NCBI GenBank assembly: GCA_910586725.1
Contig: CAJUJL010000001.1
Coordinates: 62,001 to 126,000 of the forward strand
Direction of reading: 5' to 3'
Source: an uncultured Lachnospiraceae bacterium
GTDB taxonomy: Bacteria > Bacillota > Clostridia > Lachnospirales > Lachnospiraceae
DNA: 64,000 nt
Below, piece after piece: positions 51,542 to 61,800 of the stretch (its first letter is position 1; each line of letters opens with the position of its first letter). Under the pieces are notes generated by a model. The model saw only the letters and a list, made by a program, of their open reading frames with translations. It made no database searches and was not told where the DNA came from. Position numbers and translations under genes: made by a program.

Positions 51542-52594
51542 TTAAGCTTTCACTTCCAGTTTATAAACCGTTTCCGAATGATAGGCCTCTCCCGCTTTTA
51601 AGAGCGGTTTCAAAAATCCGGGATTATGAAACGCATCCGGAAAATACTGGGATTCTAAACAGAAGCCATGCCGTTCACCGTAGGAAACGCCATTCTTTCC
51701 CGTATGCTCATCAATATAATTTCCGGTATAAAAGTGGACGCCCGGACAATCTGTATAGGCGTACAGATGAATCCCCGTTTCCTCGCATACGGCCTCTGCC
51801 ATAAGACTCAATTTCCCGCCGTTATCCAGCACAAAATTATGATCATATCCTTTCATATATACAAGCTGGTCATAATCCTCGTCTATTTCCCTGCCGATTT
51901 CCTTGAACTTCGTAAAATCAAGCGGCGTAGAGGCCACCGGGGAAATCTCTCCTGTAGGAATGGATTCGGTCGGCGCCATCCGTGTAAATTCTCTGGCATA
52001 CAGCTTCATTTTCTGGCTGCCGACAGGACCGCTGTCATGCCCTGCCAGATTAAAATAACTGTGATTTGTAAAATTAGCCACCGTATCTTTGTCCGAAACA
52101 GCATCGTACGCGATGCAGAGAGAATTGTCTTCCATTAGTTTATACGTTACTTTTATATCCATATTCCCCGGAAAACCCTGTTCTAAATCGGCGCTGAAAA
52201 ATCCCAGCGTAACGCTGTTATCCGCTTCGCTTAGTTCCAGTATTTTCCACATTCTGTGGCTGACGCCGTTGCTGCCGCTGTGAAGATTGTTGCTGCCGCT
52301 GTTGGCTTCCAATTGGTATCTTACGCCGTCAATTGTAATTTCGGCATTCGAAATCCTGTTTGCATTTCGTCCTACGGTCGCACCGAAATGATAGGTCCTA
52401 TTTACAAGGTAAGAATCCGCGTCGTCATACCCCAGCACAACATCCCGCATAATTCCGCTTTTATCCCTGCAAATAAATGAGACGACCGTAGCTCCCAGCG
52501 TACTGATCTTAACTTCCGTACCTTTTGCATTTGTCAGCGTAATCAGTTCTGCCTGACTGCCCTCCTGATCTTTTCCGAAATTCTCCTTGTACAT
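51542..52594 (-). CDS. galM: Galactose mutarotase (aldose 1-epimerase)
   Basis: Interconverts alpha and beta anomers of aldohexoses, feeding galactose into the Leloir pathway. The 350 aa length is normal. Family blocks are visible: GATVVSFICRDKSG, the active-site stretch NFTNHSYFNLAGH (His) and later VHFYTGN and FCLESQYFPDAF (catalytic Glu). The ATG at 52594, with AAGGAG 5 nt upstream, is preferred over the longer frame. It lies 14 nt after secA on the same strand. Galactose freed from mucin core-1 glycans is one likely source of its substrate. Confidence 0.94.
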   Translation of the reverse strand: MYKENFGKDQEGSQAELITLTNAKGTEVKISTLGATVVSFICRDKSGIMRDVVLGYDDADSYLVNRTYHFGATVGRNANRISNAEITIDGVRYQLEANSGSNNLHSGSNGVSHRMWKILELSEADNSVTLGFFSADLEQGFPGNMDIKVTYKLMEDNSLCIAYDAVSDKDTVANFTNHSYFNLAGHDSGPVGSQKMKLYAREFTRMAPTESIPTGEISPVASTPLDFTKFKEIGREIDEDYDQLVYMKGYDHNFVLDNGGKLSLMAEAVCEETGIHLYAYTDCPGVHFYTGNYIDEHTGKNGVSYGERHGFCLESQYFPDAFHNPGFLKPLLKAGEAYHSETVYKLEVKA

Positions 52595-52608
52595 AATTGC
52601 TCCTTTTC

Positions 52609-55182
52609 TTATTTTGCCGTTCTTCCGCAGCACTGTTTATATTTTTTGCCGCTGCCACAGGGACACGGGTCATTCGGATATACCTTTGCCTTACTGCGTT
52701 TTTTAGGCGCATTGGCTGCAGAATCGTCTTTGTTGGTTCCGGTAACTTTGGCAACCTGCTCTCTCTCCACTTTTTCTTCAATCTTAACGTGATAGAGCAT
52801 ACGTATCGTATCTTCCTGAATATTTGCTATCATATTGTCAAACATATCGAATCCGCTCATCTTATACTCAATCAGAGGATCTCTCTGTCCAAACGCCTGC
52901 AGACCAATTCCCTGACGCAGCTGATCCATATCGTCAATATGATCCATCCATTTCCTGTCAATAACCTTGAGCAGAACTACGCGCTCCAATTCACGAAACT
53001 GCTCAGGCTCCGGAAACTCCGTTTCTTTCAGTTCGTAAATTTTTACAGCCTGTTCTTTCAGGTACTGTTTCAATTCTTTGTTGCTCTTCATGCCCTCCAC
53101 TACGGACGGGGTGACAGGGTCCATTGGAATCATCGGAGTTAAAACACCGTTTAATTCATTCAGATCCCATTCTTCCGGAGCCGTTTCGCCGGAAACACAA
53201 AGATCCGCACATGCCTCAACGCGGTCGGTTATCATTTTAAAAATAACATCCCGCATGCTCTCTCCGTTTAATACACGAAGACGCTCCGCATAAATAATCT
53301 CCCTCTGGTCATTCATAACCTGATCGTATTCTAAAAGATTCTTACGAATCCCAAAGTTATTAAATTCAATTTTGCTCTGCGCCTTTTCAATTGCCCCGGA
53401 AAGCATCTTGTGCTGAATCTGCTCTCCGTCCGGAACTCCCAATGCATTAAATATGCCCATGAGTTTCTCAGAGCCAAACAGACGCATCAGATCATCTTCC
53501 AGTGAAATGTAAAACTGTGATTCTCCCGGATCGCCCTGTCGTCCGGAACGTCCGCGCAGCTGATTGTCGATACGCCTGGATTCATGGCGTTCCGTACCGA
53601 TAATTTTGAGGCCTCCGGCTTCCTTTGCTTCCTCATCCAATTTAATATCCGTACCACGGCCCGCCATATTGGTAGCGATTGTAACTGCGCCATGCTGGCC
53701 TGCCTGCGCTACAATTTCAGCTTCCATTTCATGGAATTTGGCATTTAAAACGTTATGCGCAATGCCTCTGCGCTTTAACATCTTACTGATCTCTTCGGAT
53801 ATTTCTATCGTAATCGTACCTACAAGCACCGGCTGTCCTTTCGCATGGGCCTCTTCGACCGCATCGCACACAGCCTGGAACTTCTCTTTTTTGGTTTTGT
53901 AAACAACATCCTGTAAATCTTTACGCTGCACCGGGACATTGGTCGGAATTTCAATTACGTCCATGCTGTAAATGTCCCTGAACTCTTTTTCTTCTGTCAG
54001 AGCCGTACCTGTCATGCCGCATTTCTTTTCAAATTTATTGAAAAAATTCTGAAATGTTATGTTGGCTAACGTCTTGCTTTCTCTTTTTACCTTGACATGT
54101 TCTTTTGCTTCAATGGCCTGATGCAGACCATCTGAATAGCGGCGTCCCGGCATAATACGCCCGGTGAACTCATCTACAATTAATACCTGATCGTCTTTCA
54201 CCACATAGTCCTGATCTTTAAACATCAGATAATGCGCCCGCAGCGCCAGTATAATATTGTGCTGGATCTCTAAGTTTTCAGCGTCTGCCAGATTTTCAAT
54301 CCGGAAAAACTGCTCCACTTTTCTTACGCCTTCTTCCGTAAGATTCACTACTTTGTCTTTTTCATTTACGACAAAGTCTCCGGTCTCTTCGACTTCAACG
54401 CCCATAATAGCGTCCATTTTCGAAAACTCATGGCTGGCCTCGCCGCGTTCCAGCTGTTGCGCTAAAATATCACACGCTTCATAGAGACGCGTTGACTTTC
54501 CACTCTGTCCGGATATAATAAGCGGGGTCCTTGCTTCGTCGATCAATACCGAGTCCACTTCATCGATAATTGCATAATGAAGCCCGCGCTGTACCAGCTG
54601 CTCCTTGTAAATGACCATGTTGTCTCTTAAATAATCAAATCCAAGTTCATTATTGGTAATATAGGTAATGTCGCAGTTGTAAGCCGTACGCCTTTCATCA
54701 TTATCCATGGAATTCAGGACAACGCCAACCGTAAGCCCTAAAAATTCGTGAACCTTTCCCATCCATTCCGCATCACGCTTTGCCAGATAATCATTTACCG
54801 TAACCACGCAGACGCCTTTGCCCTCCAGAGCGTTCAAATAGGCCGGAAGCGTTGATACCAGCGTTTTTCCTTCGCCTGTCCGCATCTCTGCAATACGTCC
54901 CTGGTGTAAAATAATTCCTCCAATCAACTGGACTTCATAATGTTCCATATTCAACACGCGCCTGGCAGACTCGCGCACCGTTGCAAACGCCTCGGGAAGA
55001 AGCGCATCCAGCGTCTCTCCCTCCTGAAACCTCTTTTTATATTCTTTCGTCTTATCCCTAAGCTCTTCATCTGTCAAAGCAGTCATGGCGTCCCGATAAG
55101 ACTTGATTTTTTCTACAATTGGTCTGATCCGCTTTAATTCACGCTCACTGTGTGTACCAAATAGTTTCGTAAATGCACTCAT
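52609..55182 (-). CDS. secA: Protein translocase ATPase SecA
   Basis: Essential motor of Sec-dependent secretion, about 857 aa. Walker A is MRTGEGKT, Walker B IIDEVDSVLIDEARTPLI, plus the helicase-like motifs TNMAGRGTDIKL and QLRGRSGRQGDPGES, the preprotein cross-linking domain, the helical scaffold, and the C-terminal zinc-binding SEC-C tail (PCPCGSGKKYKQCCG). The start is ATG at 55182, 4 nt from AGGAG. Needed for export of the many secreted proteins in this window. Full-length with no defects seen. Confidence 0.98.
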   Translation of the reverse strand: MSAFTKLFGTHSERELKRIRPIVEKIKSYRDAMTALTDEELRDKTKEYKKRFQEGETLDALLPEAFATVRESARRVLNMEHYEVQLIGGIILHQGRIAEMRTGEGKTLVSTLPAYLNALEGKGVCVVTVNDYLAKRDAEWMGKVHEFLGLTVGVVLNSMDNDERRTAYNCDITYITNNELGFDYLRDNMVIYKEQLVQRGLHYAIIDEVDSVLIDEARTPLIISGQSGKSTRLYEACDILAQQLERGEASHEFSKMDAIMGVEVEETGDFVVNEKDKVVNLTEEGVRKVEQFFRIENLADAENLEIQHNIILALRAHYLMFKDQDYVVKDDQVLIVDEFTGRIMPGRRYSDGLHQAIEAKEHVKVKRESKTLANITFQNFFNKFEKKCGMTGTALTEEKEFRDIYSMDVIEIPTNVPVQRKDLQDVVYKTKKEKFQAVCDAVEEAHAKGQPVLVGTITIEISEEISKMLKRRGIAHNVLNAKFHEMEAEIVAQAGQHGAVTIATNMAGRGTDIKLDEEAKEAGGLKIIGTERHESRRIDNQLRGRSGRQGDPGESQFYISLEDDLMRLFGSEKLMGIFNALGVPDGEQIQHKMLSGAIEKAQSKIEFNNFGIRKNLLEYDQVMNDQREIIYAERLRVLNGESMRDVIFKMITDRVEACADLCVSGETAPEEWDLNELNGVLTPMIPMDPVTPSVVEGMKSNKELKQYLKEQAVKIYELKETEFPEPEQFRELERVVLLKVIDRKWMDHIDDMDQLRQGIGLQAFGQRDPLIEYKMSGFDMFDNMIANIQEDTIRMLYHVKIEEKVEREQVAKVTGTNKDDSAANAPKKRSKAKVYPNDPCPCGSGKKYKQCCGRTAK

Positions 55183-55319
55183 ATATCTCCTGCCGCTCTC
55201 TTTCCACTTATATTTTGAAAATGTCAATATTTATTCTGTCAAAAACCTGATTTCTCTAAACACGGTCTTTATTGTACCACTTTCCCCCGCTATAAACAAT
55301 AGGAAAAACCGTGAATGAA

Positions 55320-55348
55320 TTGTTAAATTTTTAATAACATGGTATACT
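55320..55348 (+). promoter_or_regulatory. Promoter of the TSCPD protein gene
   Basis: Plus strand: TTGTTA (55320-55325), a 17-nt spacer and TATACT (55343-55348), 44 nt before the start codon. Confidence 0.7.
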
Positions 55349-55392
55349 GTTTCATAAATTGTAATCATCTTATGGAAAGGAAGTCATAAATT

Positions 55393-55647
55393 ATGAAATA
55401 CACTTATCATCCCAAAGGAACCTGTTCCTCCCAGATTGAACTGGAGCTGGACGGAAATATCGTTCATAATGTAAAATTCGTCGGCGGCTGCGACGGAAAT
55501 CTAAAAGCAATCCCAATGCTTGTAGAAGGAATGACCGTGGAAGAAATTGAAAAGCGAATCGGCGGCATACGCTGCGGCTTCAAAAATACATCCTGCGGCG
55601 ACCAGCTCGCCAGAGCCTGCCGCCTTGCTTTGGAACAAAGCAGATAA
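55393..55647 (+). CDS. TSCPD domain protein (TIGR03905-like, 84 aa)
   Basis: Small protein with Cys at 10 (GTCSSQIELEL), 33 (GGCDGN), 61 (IRCGF) and the signature TSCGDQLARA. TSCPD domains occur at the C-terminus of some ribonucleotide reductases, and this short free-standing form is common in Clostridia; the Cys set suggests metal binding. Its function is not known. Single-gene unit with its own promoter and a strong terminator. Ribosome site GGAAAGGAAG. Confidence 0.88.
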   Translation: MKYTYHPKGTCSSQIELELDGNIVHNVKFVGGCDGNLKAIPMLVEGMTVEEIEKRIGGIRCGFKNTSCGDQLARACRLALEQSR

Positions 55648-55653
55648 TCTGAC

Positions 55654-55697
55654 AAAAAAACGCGTCTGTATATTTATAATACAGACGCGTTTTTTTG
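55654..55697. terminator. Bidirectional intrinsic terminator
   Basis: Stem ACGCGTCTGTAT/ATACAGACGCGT with loop ATTTATA and seven A's and seven T's outside. It ends the plus-strand TSCPD gene and the minus-strand surface operon, which converge here. Confidence 0.92.
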
Positions 55698-55703
55698 TAT
55701 TCT

Positions 55704-57602
55704 TTATTTTGTTCTGCTAAAACGCATCTTTTTGCTAAAAGCAATCAATGCGATTCCAACTAAGAAAATACCTCCAAACAGGAAGTAAACGCCATAGTCT
55801 TCCACTCCTGTTTTTGGCGTTGCATTCACGCGGCCCTGTGTGTTTCTTGAAATCGTTACAGAAGCCCCGCCGTTTGCGCCTGATGAACCTAAATTCACTT
55901 GCGGTGTGCTCGTTCCCGGTTTTGCACTGCTGCTGCCGCTGCCGCTGCCGCTTCCGTTGTTGCTGCCTGAATCTGAATCTTCAATATGTTCTTCTCTTGC
56001 GCCGCTCCCGTTATCAGAAGCTTTATCCAGGCTTTCAAATACATAATTGCTTTGGCGCGCCCATGTCTCTGCTGTCGTTCCCCTGTATCCATACACTACA
56101 TTTGGCGTCCATCCGGATTGTGAACCAATAGCTGTTACACCAGCCGGAATCGTCACGGTTTTGATTGCGCTTCCGCTAAATGCATCCGCTTCAATTGTGC
56201 CCGCCGCATTCGGTATCACCGCGGATAAAAGATAATTACACCCGGAAAACGCTCCGGAAGCTACGGTACGCATACCTGCGGAAAAAGAAATCCCCGTTTT
56301 TCCCTGTGGGCAAAACAGCAGTCTGCTGCCATCCGCCGTATAAACGCATCCGTCATAAGAAGAATATACGCCGCTTGCCACTGTCACAGACGCCAGATTG
56401 GAATCTCCGGAAAACGCGCTCATATCCAGACTTTCAAGCGTCGAAGGAAGTGAAATGCTTCCCAGGTTGCTGCAACCGGAAAATGCTCCGGCAGCAATGC
56501 TTGATACCCCTTCCGGCACCGCAACGCTCTGTAAACTGATACAATTAGAAAATTCGTTTGGTGAAACCGTACCTGTGCCCGCTCCGGAATATACTTCGGA
56601 AAGCCCGGTACAATTAGCAAACGCAGATGCTCCAACCGATGTTACCGTATCCGGAACGCTGACAGAACCAAGGCCGCTGCAGCCATCAAATGCCGAACTG
56701 CCGATGCTCTGAAGGTTTGGCGGGAAAATAATGCCGGTAATAATAGTTCTTCCCATAAACGCTCCGTCTCCGATAGCAGTAATTTTATCCGGTATTTTAA
56801 CAACTCCGCCCGGCGCATCGTTGCTGTAACCCAGAACCGTCGTTCCGTCTTCACTGATAATAAAATCATCTTCATCGCTTTCAAATAAATCCGCAAGTTT
56901 CATCAGAGACTCTCCGGCTGACATTTTCCTTATTATGTTCTCCTCCGAATCACTCTTGAATCCTTTATTACTTAGTATATCTATATAATCATCAATCGTA
57001 TCCATTTCTCCGGATTCCGCGCCAGTCTGCGCATCATCCGTCACAACCGGATTCTGAGGTCCGGTTATGGACGAATCCTCGGTATTTCCCGGATCTCCTT
57101 CGGACGGTATTTGTGTATCGTCTGCTTCCCCGTCTCCGGATGGAACGTCTGCTTCAGAATCGTCTTTCCCCTCCGTATCCAAAGTTTCATCGTCCTGCGT
57201 ATCTCCTTCGGACGGATCTTCGGGCAGCTCCGGATCTTCCGTATTTTCTGTCTCGTCCGATTCTGTTGACTCCGTCGGCTCTGTCGGCGCTTCGCTTCCG
57301 TCCGTAACTTCCGAATCCGGAATCTCTGTTGCCGGTGTATCCGGATCCAAATCAGCGTCTTCTGTGCTTCCTGCCTCTGCATCTCCTGTCTCTGTGCCGG
57401 CCGTCTCAGGCGCATCCTCTTTTGGGGCCTGTGCATCGTCATTGGAATCATCCGCCCATGATATGCCGTCGGTAACCTCAACCTCTGGCTTTGGCTCCGT
57501 GTCGTCACCCTCCGCGCTTACCAAATCAGGCAGGATCGAAAAAAACGCCACCATTAACACCATGACAATTGCCCCTATTCGTACCGTAATATTTTTTTTC
57601 AT
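55704..57602 (-). CDS. LRR surface protein with C-terminal sorting signal (632 aa)
   Basis: Signal peptide (about 1-30), a long acidic Asp/Glu/Ser/Thr/Pro-rich stalk (about 31-210), BspA-type leucine-rich repeats (about 255-510: FSGCSNLGSISLPSTLESL and similar units), a Gly/Ser-rich linker, then a cell-wall sorting signal: TPKTG, membrane helix and the basic tail KKMRFSRTK. The motif TPKTG differs from LPxTG and suggests recognition by the dedicated sortase encoded just upstream. ATG at 57602 follows AGGAG; a longer frame adds 10 residues. Probably an adhesin or surface-display protein. Ligand not known. Confidence 0.9.
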   Translation of the reverse strand: MKKNITVRIGAIVMVLMVAFFSILPDLVSAEGDDTEPKPEVEVTDGISWADDSNDDAQAPKEDAPETAGTETGDAEAGSTEDADLDPDTPATEIPDSEVTDGSEAPTEPTESTESDETENTEDPELPEDPSEGDTQDDETLDTEGKDDSEADVPSGDGEADDTQIPSEGDPGNTEDSSITGPQNPVVTDDAQTGAESGEMDTIDDYIDILSNKGFKSDSEENIIRKMSAGESLMKLADLFESDEDDFIISEDGTTVLGYSNDAPGGVVKIPDKITAIGDGAFMGRTIITGIIFPPNLQSIGSSAFDGCSGLGSVSVPDTVTSVGASAFANCTGLSEVYSGAGTGTVSPNEFSNCISLQSVAVPEGVSSIAAGAFSGCSNLGSISLPSTLESLDMSAFSGDSNLASVTVASGVYSSYDGCVYTADGSRLLFCPQGKTGISFSAGMRTVASGAFSGCNYLLSAVIPNAAGTIEADAFSGSAIKTVTIPAGVTAIGSQSGWTPNVVYGYRGTTAETWARQSNYVFESLDKASDNGSGAREEHIEDSDSGSNNGSGSGSGSSSAKPGTSTPQVNLGSSGANGGASVTISRNTQGRVNATPKTGVEDYGVYFLFGGIFLVGIALIAFSKKMRFSRTK

Positions 57603-57633
57603 ACTTCTCACTCCTGACCGCATAGCTTCCATG

Positions 57634-58800
57634 CTATTGTATTTTTTTTGCTACAACGAAAAGTCTTCCGTCTTCCACATAGTTATTGCAAGTGGAAAGC
57701 GTCAGTAATTTATCGCTTTCCGTCACATCCTGTGTTCTATCATATACGGCACAGCCTCGGATATTTGCTAAAAACGCATGAAAATCATCCGCGCTCTCCG
57801 CCTCAATAAAATTATAATATCGGTAAGCGCCTTCATCGCCTACGTCAGAAAGGCAAACCGCTACAATTTGATACATCTGCTTTTCATAGATCGTGTCAAA
57901 CTGTATTTTGTCATGTGTCAAAAGATAACTCTCTTCCAGATACTGTTTCAATCCGCCAAACATGGCTCCGCTTTTCATGTTATGCCCATAAATAATCAGG
58001 TTTGTGCTGGGCTTTTCAAAATCGTTGCGGCAATCCAGAAAAAGCGTTCCGTTGACATTCGCCTCACCGTTTGCGTCTTTGTCAAGATAATACGCATTAT
58101 CCGTCGTCTGCATGACAGGCAGGTCAATCTGAGTATCGTCAATATAAATCCAGCCTATAAACTCCGGATATTGTTTCTTTATCATACTATATTCGGGCAG
58201 AACCTCAGGCGTTCTTTCGATTTCTGTCTCGGTTTCCGGTTCCGTCCGGTTATTTTCCTGAACTTCTTCCTGCTGTGCATTCGCCTCGCCGCGCATTCTG
58301 TCAGCGTACCAGTCAAGCGCCTGTGAAATATTTTTCTGTTGCTGCACCTCCTCCAATTTTCTAGTTGCCCTGCGCTCTCTGTACACGGAAAATCCATAAA
58401 ACATCAGACACAACACTGCCAGAGAGGCGCAGGCAATTCCCAGAAATTTAAACATCTGTGCCTGCTGCATCTCTTTCTCTTTTATCTTCTGCTGCTCTTC
58501 TCTGGCTTTTTTCTTTTCTCCAAGCAGTCTGCTCCGTTCCATCTTTTTCTTTTTTTTAAGCTTATACTCGAAGTTCTGTGCCACCCGGTCTGAAATATCA
58601 CAAAAGAATGCCGTTCCCAGTTTGCTCTCAAACTCCACCCTGCCTTCCCGGATATAATGGTAAACTCCCTCTGCAACTTCCGGATCGTCAATATCCAGAT
58701 TCGCTACGATCGTTTCAATTTTTTCCAGATCCCGTTTGGCGCCTTCCCATTCTTCCCGGGTAGCAAACTCATGTTTGCCAAGTTTGTATATTTCCTCCAT
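57634..58800 (-). CDS. Class B-like sortase with an N-terminal cytoplasmic domain (388 aa)
   Basis: Membrane cysteine transpeptidase that links surface proteins to the cell wall. Catalytic His in IIYGHNMKSGAMFGGL, Cys in LTLSTCNNY and Arg in EDGRLFVVAKK. Unusual: about 117 residues come before the single membrane helix (about 118-140). They are charged and helical, with a KKKKKMERSR basic stretch just before the helix, and must lie in the cytoplasm. Sits 11 nt after the giant repeat-protein gene and 31 nt before the LRR gene, whose TPKTG signal is its likely substrate. Confidence 0.92.
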   Translation of the reverse strand: MEEIYKLGKHEFATREEWEGAKRDLEKIETIVANLDIDDPEVAEGVYHYIREGRVEFESKLGTAFFCDISDRVAQNFEYKLKKKKKMERSRLLGEKKKAREEQQKIKEKEMQQAQMFKFLGIACASLAVLCLMFYGFSVYRERRATRKLEEVQQQKNISQALDWYADRMRGEANAQQEEVQENNRTEPETETEIERTPEVLPEYSMIKKQYPEFIGWIYIDDTQIDLPVMQTTDNAYYLDKDANGEANVNGTLFLDCRNDFEKPSTNLIIYGHNMKSGAMFGGLKQYLEESYLLTHDKIQFDTIYEKQMYQIVAVCLSDVGDEGAYRYYNFIEAESADDFHAFLANIRGCAVYDRTQDVTESDKLLTLSTCNNYVEDGRLFVVAKKIQ

Positions 58801-58811
58801 AAGTCCATCCT

Positions 58812-61800
58812 TTATTTCGCCTTTACTGATTTTGGAGAAGAATAACTACTGTAAATTTTCTTTCCGTTTACTTTTTTATATGCCCGGATTCTGTAAAAAT
58901 ATTTCTTTTTGCTCGTCAGCCTTTTGTTCGTATAACTTGTAATTCTTGATTTTTTAGCTGTCCTTATTTTTTTATAGCCTTTTGTTTTTTTCGTGCTTCT
59001 GTAAATTTCGTAACCGTCAACGCCATCAATCTTTTTCCATGACACCGTTACTTTCTTTCTGGCGCCTTTTAATTTTACGACCGGTCTGGCAATTGACGTC
59101 GTAGCTTTGACCATGCCTGAAAAGCTGCCGTAGTATGTGCTTCCGCCGGATGATGCGTATGGACGGATTTTGTACGTATAGGTCGTCATTGCTGTCAGGC
59201 CCGTATTCTTATAAGAAGGCGTTGCGGTTCTTGCAATCACCTGGTTGTTGGCGTCATAAACCGTATACCCCTCTGCTCCGGGCACTGCCGTCCATGAAAG
59301 CTGAACGTAATCTCCCGAACCTTTCGCCTTTAATCCGGATACATTTGTCATATTAACCAGGTAACGGATCGTCTTTACGCCGCCATAATTGCCAATGCCG
59401 GAAACGATAAGCGATGCCAGTCCCGGAGCCGCGTTATCCTCATAACTGATCTGATAATCCTGATTCAAAACAAGAGTTCTGCCGCCATATGTCACAGCAA
59501 GATCCTGGCTTGTCGGCGTACCCGTATAGATTTTATTCTCCACATTGTCATAGCTGCACTGGACTACGCTTCGTTTGCCAATCTCAAACGTCATGGTAAT
59601 GCTTCCGTCATATCCGCCGATGCCGGTCACCGTTATTTCAGCCGTCCCAACATTTACATTATTGGCATAATCAACTTTGTAATCCGTACCAGGCGTCAAT
59701 TTCAGCCCTTCAAAAACAACCGCGGCCACCGGCCGTATTTCGCCTCCCGTATAGGTAAATACCGAATCGATCAGCTGAATCTCCGCTCCGCTAATATCCC
59801 TGCTGATGTCAAAATATGCTGTCTTTTCTCCGGTATATGAAGTTAACGGCATTGGATGAATCGTAGCTGAAGCTCTGCCCCGCTCAATATTATTATCGTA
59901 TGTTACATAAAAGTCCGTGTCTTCGATCAGCTCTTTTTCTCCCAGCTTCACGGATAATTTCGGTTTAACCTCCTCTCCCGTATACTTCTGTGCGGGAATG
60001 GGCGCAATATCGGCAAACGATAAATCTGCCGTTATATCAAAAAATTTTGTGATTATTCCTTTGTAGTGGTTCTTGCCTGTAATGGTGACGGTCGCTCTTC
60101 CCGGATATTTGTTGTCAATAATCTCTATGTCATAATCATCCGAACCCAGCAGATACGATTCCGTATCCTCCGGCGTCTTTGCCTCGCCGTCCTGATTCCT
60201 TCTGGTATCTTTGATAATCAATTCAGGAACAATATCGCTTCCGGTGTATTCCTGCGGATCAATCACGGAAGATTCCATATATTCTTTTTCCAGATCCGCC
60301 GGAACAATGGCAAACGTAACGTCTGCTTCGCCTGTATAATTGGATTCTTCCAATGCTTTCACCGTTACGGTTCCTTCATCTCCAACTTCCAGATTATCTC
60401 CATATTCCGTAACTTCAAAGACGCCTTCGCCAAGTTCTTCTTCACTGATTCTTTCATCTACGGCTTTAATATCCGTAATTTCCGGTATGATTGCGCTTCC
60501 GATATACTCCTGGTCCTCAATTGTAAATGTAATTTCCCCAATCGGACATTTCTCAATGGTAAATGGAATTTCAATCGTTCCGGTATACCCGCTTCCCGGA
60601 ACAGCCTGAATCAAAACCTTGTACTCTCCGGCATTGATGCATTCACCATCCCAGCCAATCGTGTATGTTTCGCCTTCTTTGATCGTGTTGGTCGCAAATT
60701 CAAGTTGTAATTTCGGATGCTGCACCTTGCCATTATATACAAGCGGAAGTTCGCTCGGGTCAATCTCCGCAACGTCCACATAATCCTTCAAATCGTTTGC
60801 AATGATATAATTTTTCACGATCTCATTGTCAAAATTCTTTTCTCCCGTTACCGTCAGCGTAGCCGTGCCGGCCTGGTCGTAATTCTGATAATCAAGTGAA
60901 TAGTCTTCATTCAAACGCATCGTATATCTGGTTTCCAGATCCGGCGTAAACGTAAGCACCGGTACCGGCTTGCATTCCGGCATATCCTTGTTCAGCTTAT
61001 ATTCGTCCTTTACGCCTGTCATTTCTATTTCAGGATCGTCTATATGACGTTTTACAATGCCAAAATGCCAGATTGCGTCGTCCCCTTCACAATTGCCGTT
61101 CGGATCCGCGGAAAGCGTGACTGTTCCGGTTGTGGTTCCGACGATCTGATTGGGTCCATAGGAAACCGTGCATCCTAAAACTTCCGGCGTCTTCGTCCGC
61201 AACTGTCCGTCTGTTCCGTAATAAGTAAGTTTAACCTGCGGTTTGATCTGCTTTCCTGTCCACGGATATTTCCCTTCGTCATATCTCGGGTTCTGATCTC
61301 CGTATTCCAAAATAATATCCGATATTTTCACCGGTACAATTCGAAACGACGTATCAATCGTCCCCGTGTAATTGCCGGTTCCTTTCACCTGCATATCTAC
61401 AGTTCCGACGTTTTTATTGCCGCGCTCTCCATACGTCTGAGTATAGTCAGTCGGATTGTTCAATACAATGTCGTCCGCACCCCAGTGGATATTCAGCGCC
61501 GGCTCAATTTCTTCATCTACATAAATCTGATCCGGTATACTGTCTAAGATAACGTCCTGATCCGTAATATTTTTGGGATTCATGACAAACTGCACAGGCG
61601 CGCGTTCTGTTTTGCTGATAAAGTTTCCGTTTCCGGACACCGCGGTAATGGTGACGCGTCCATATCCGTCTCCCACGTTAATATTATCTCTGTATACATA
61701 ATCAAAATCCACGCCCGGCTCCAAATCCCGATGATCCTTCCATGTCACTTTGGGTTCCGGCTTGATTTCTTTTGAAGTATAAGTATATTCTTCCGTAATA

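Noticed and set aside
57067..57708. Plus-strand open frame of 213 codons rich in Ser
   Set aside because: It is the reverse strand of the low-complexity acidic stalk of the LRR protein; no ribosome site and strongly skewed composition.
60066..60710. Plus-strand open frame of 214 codons
   Set aside because: Antisense of the repeat region of the giant surface protein, which is coherent in its own frame; no start signal or recognisable domain.
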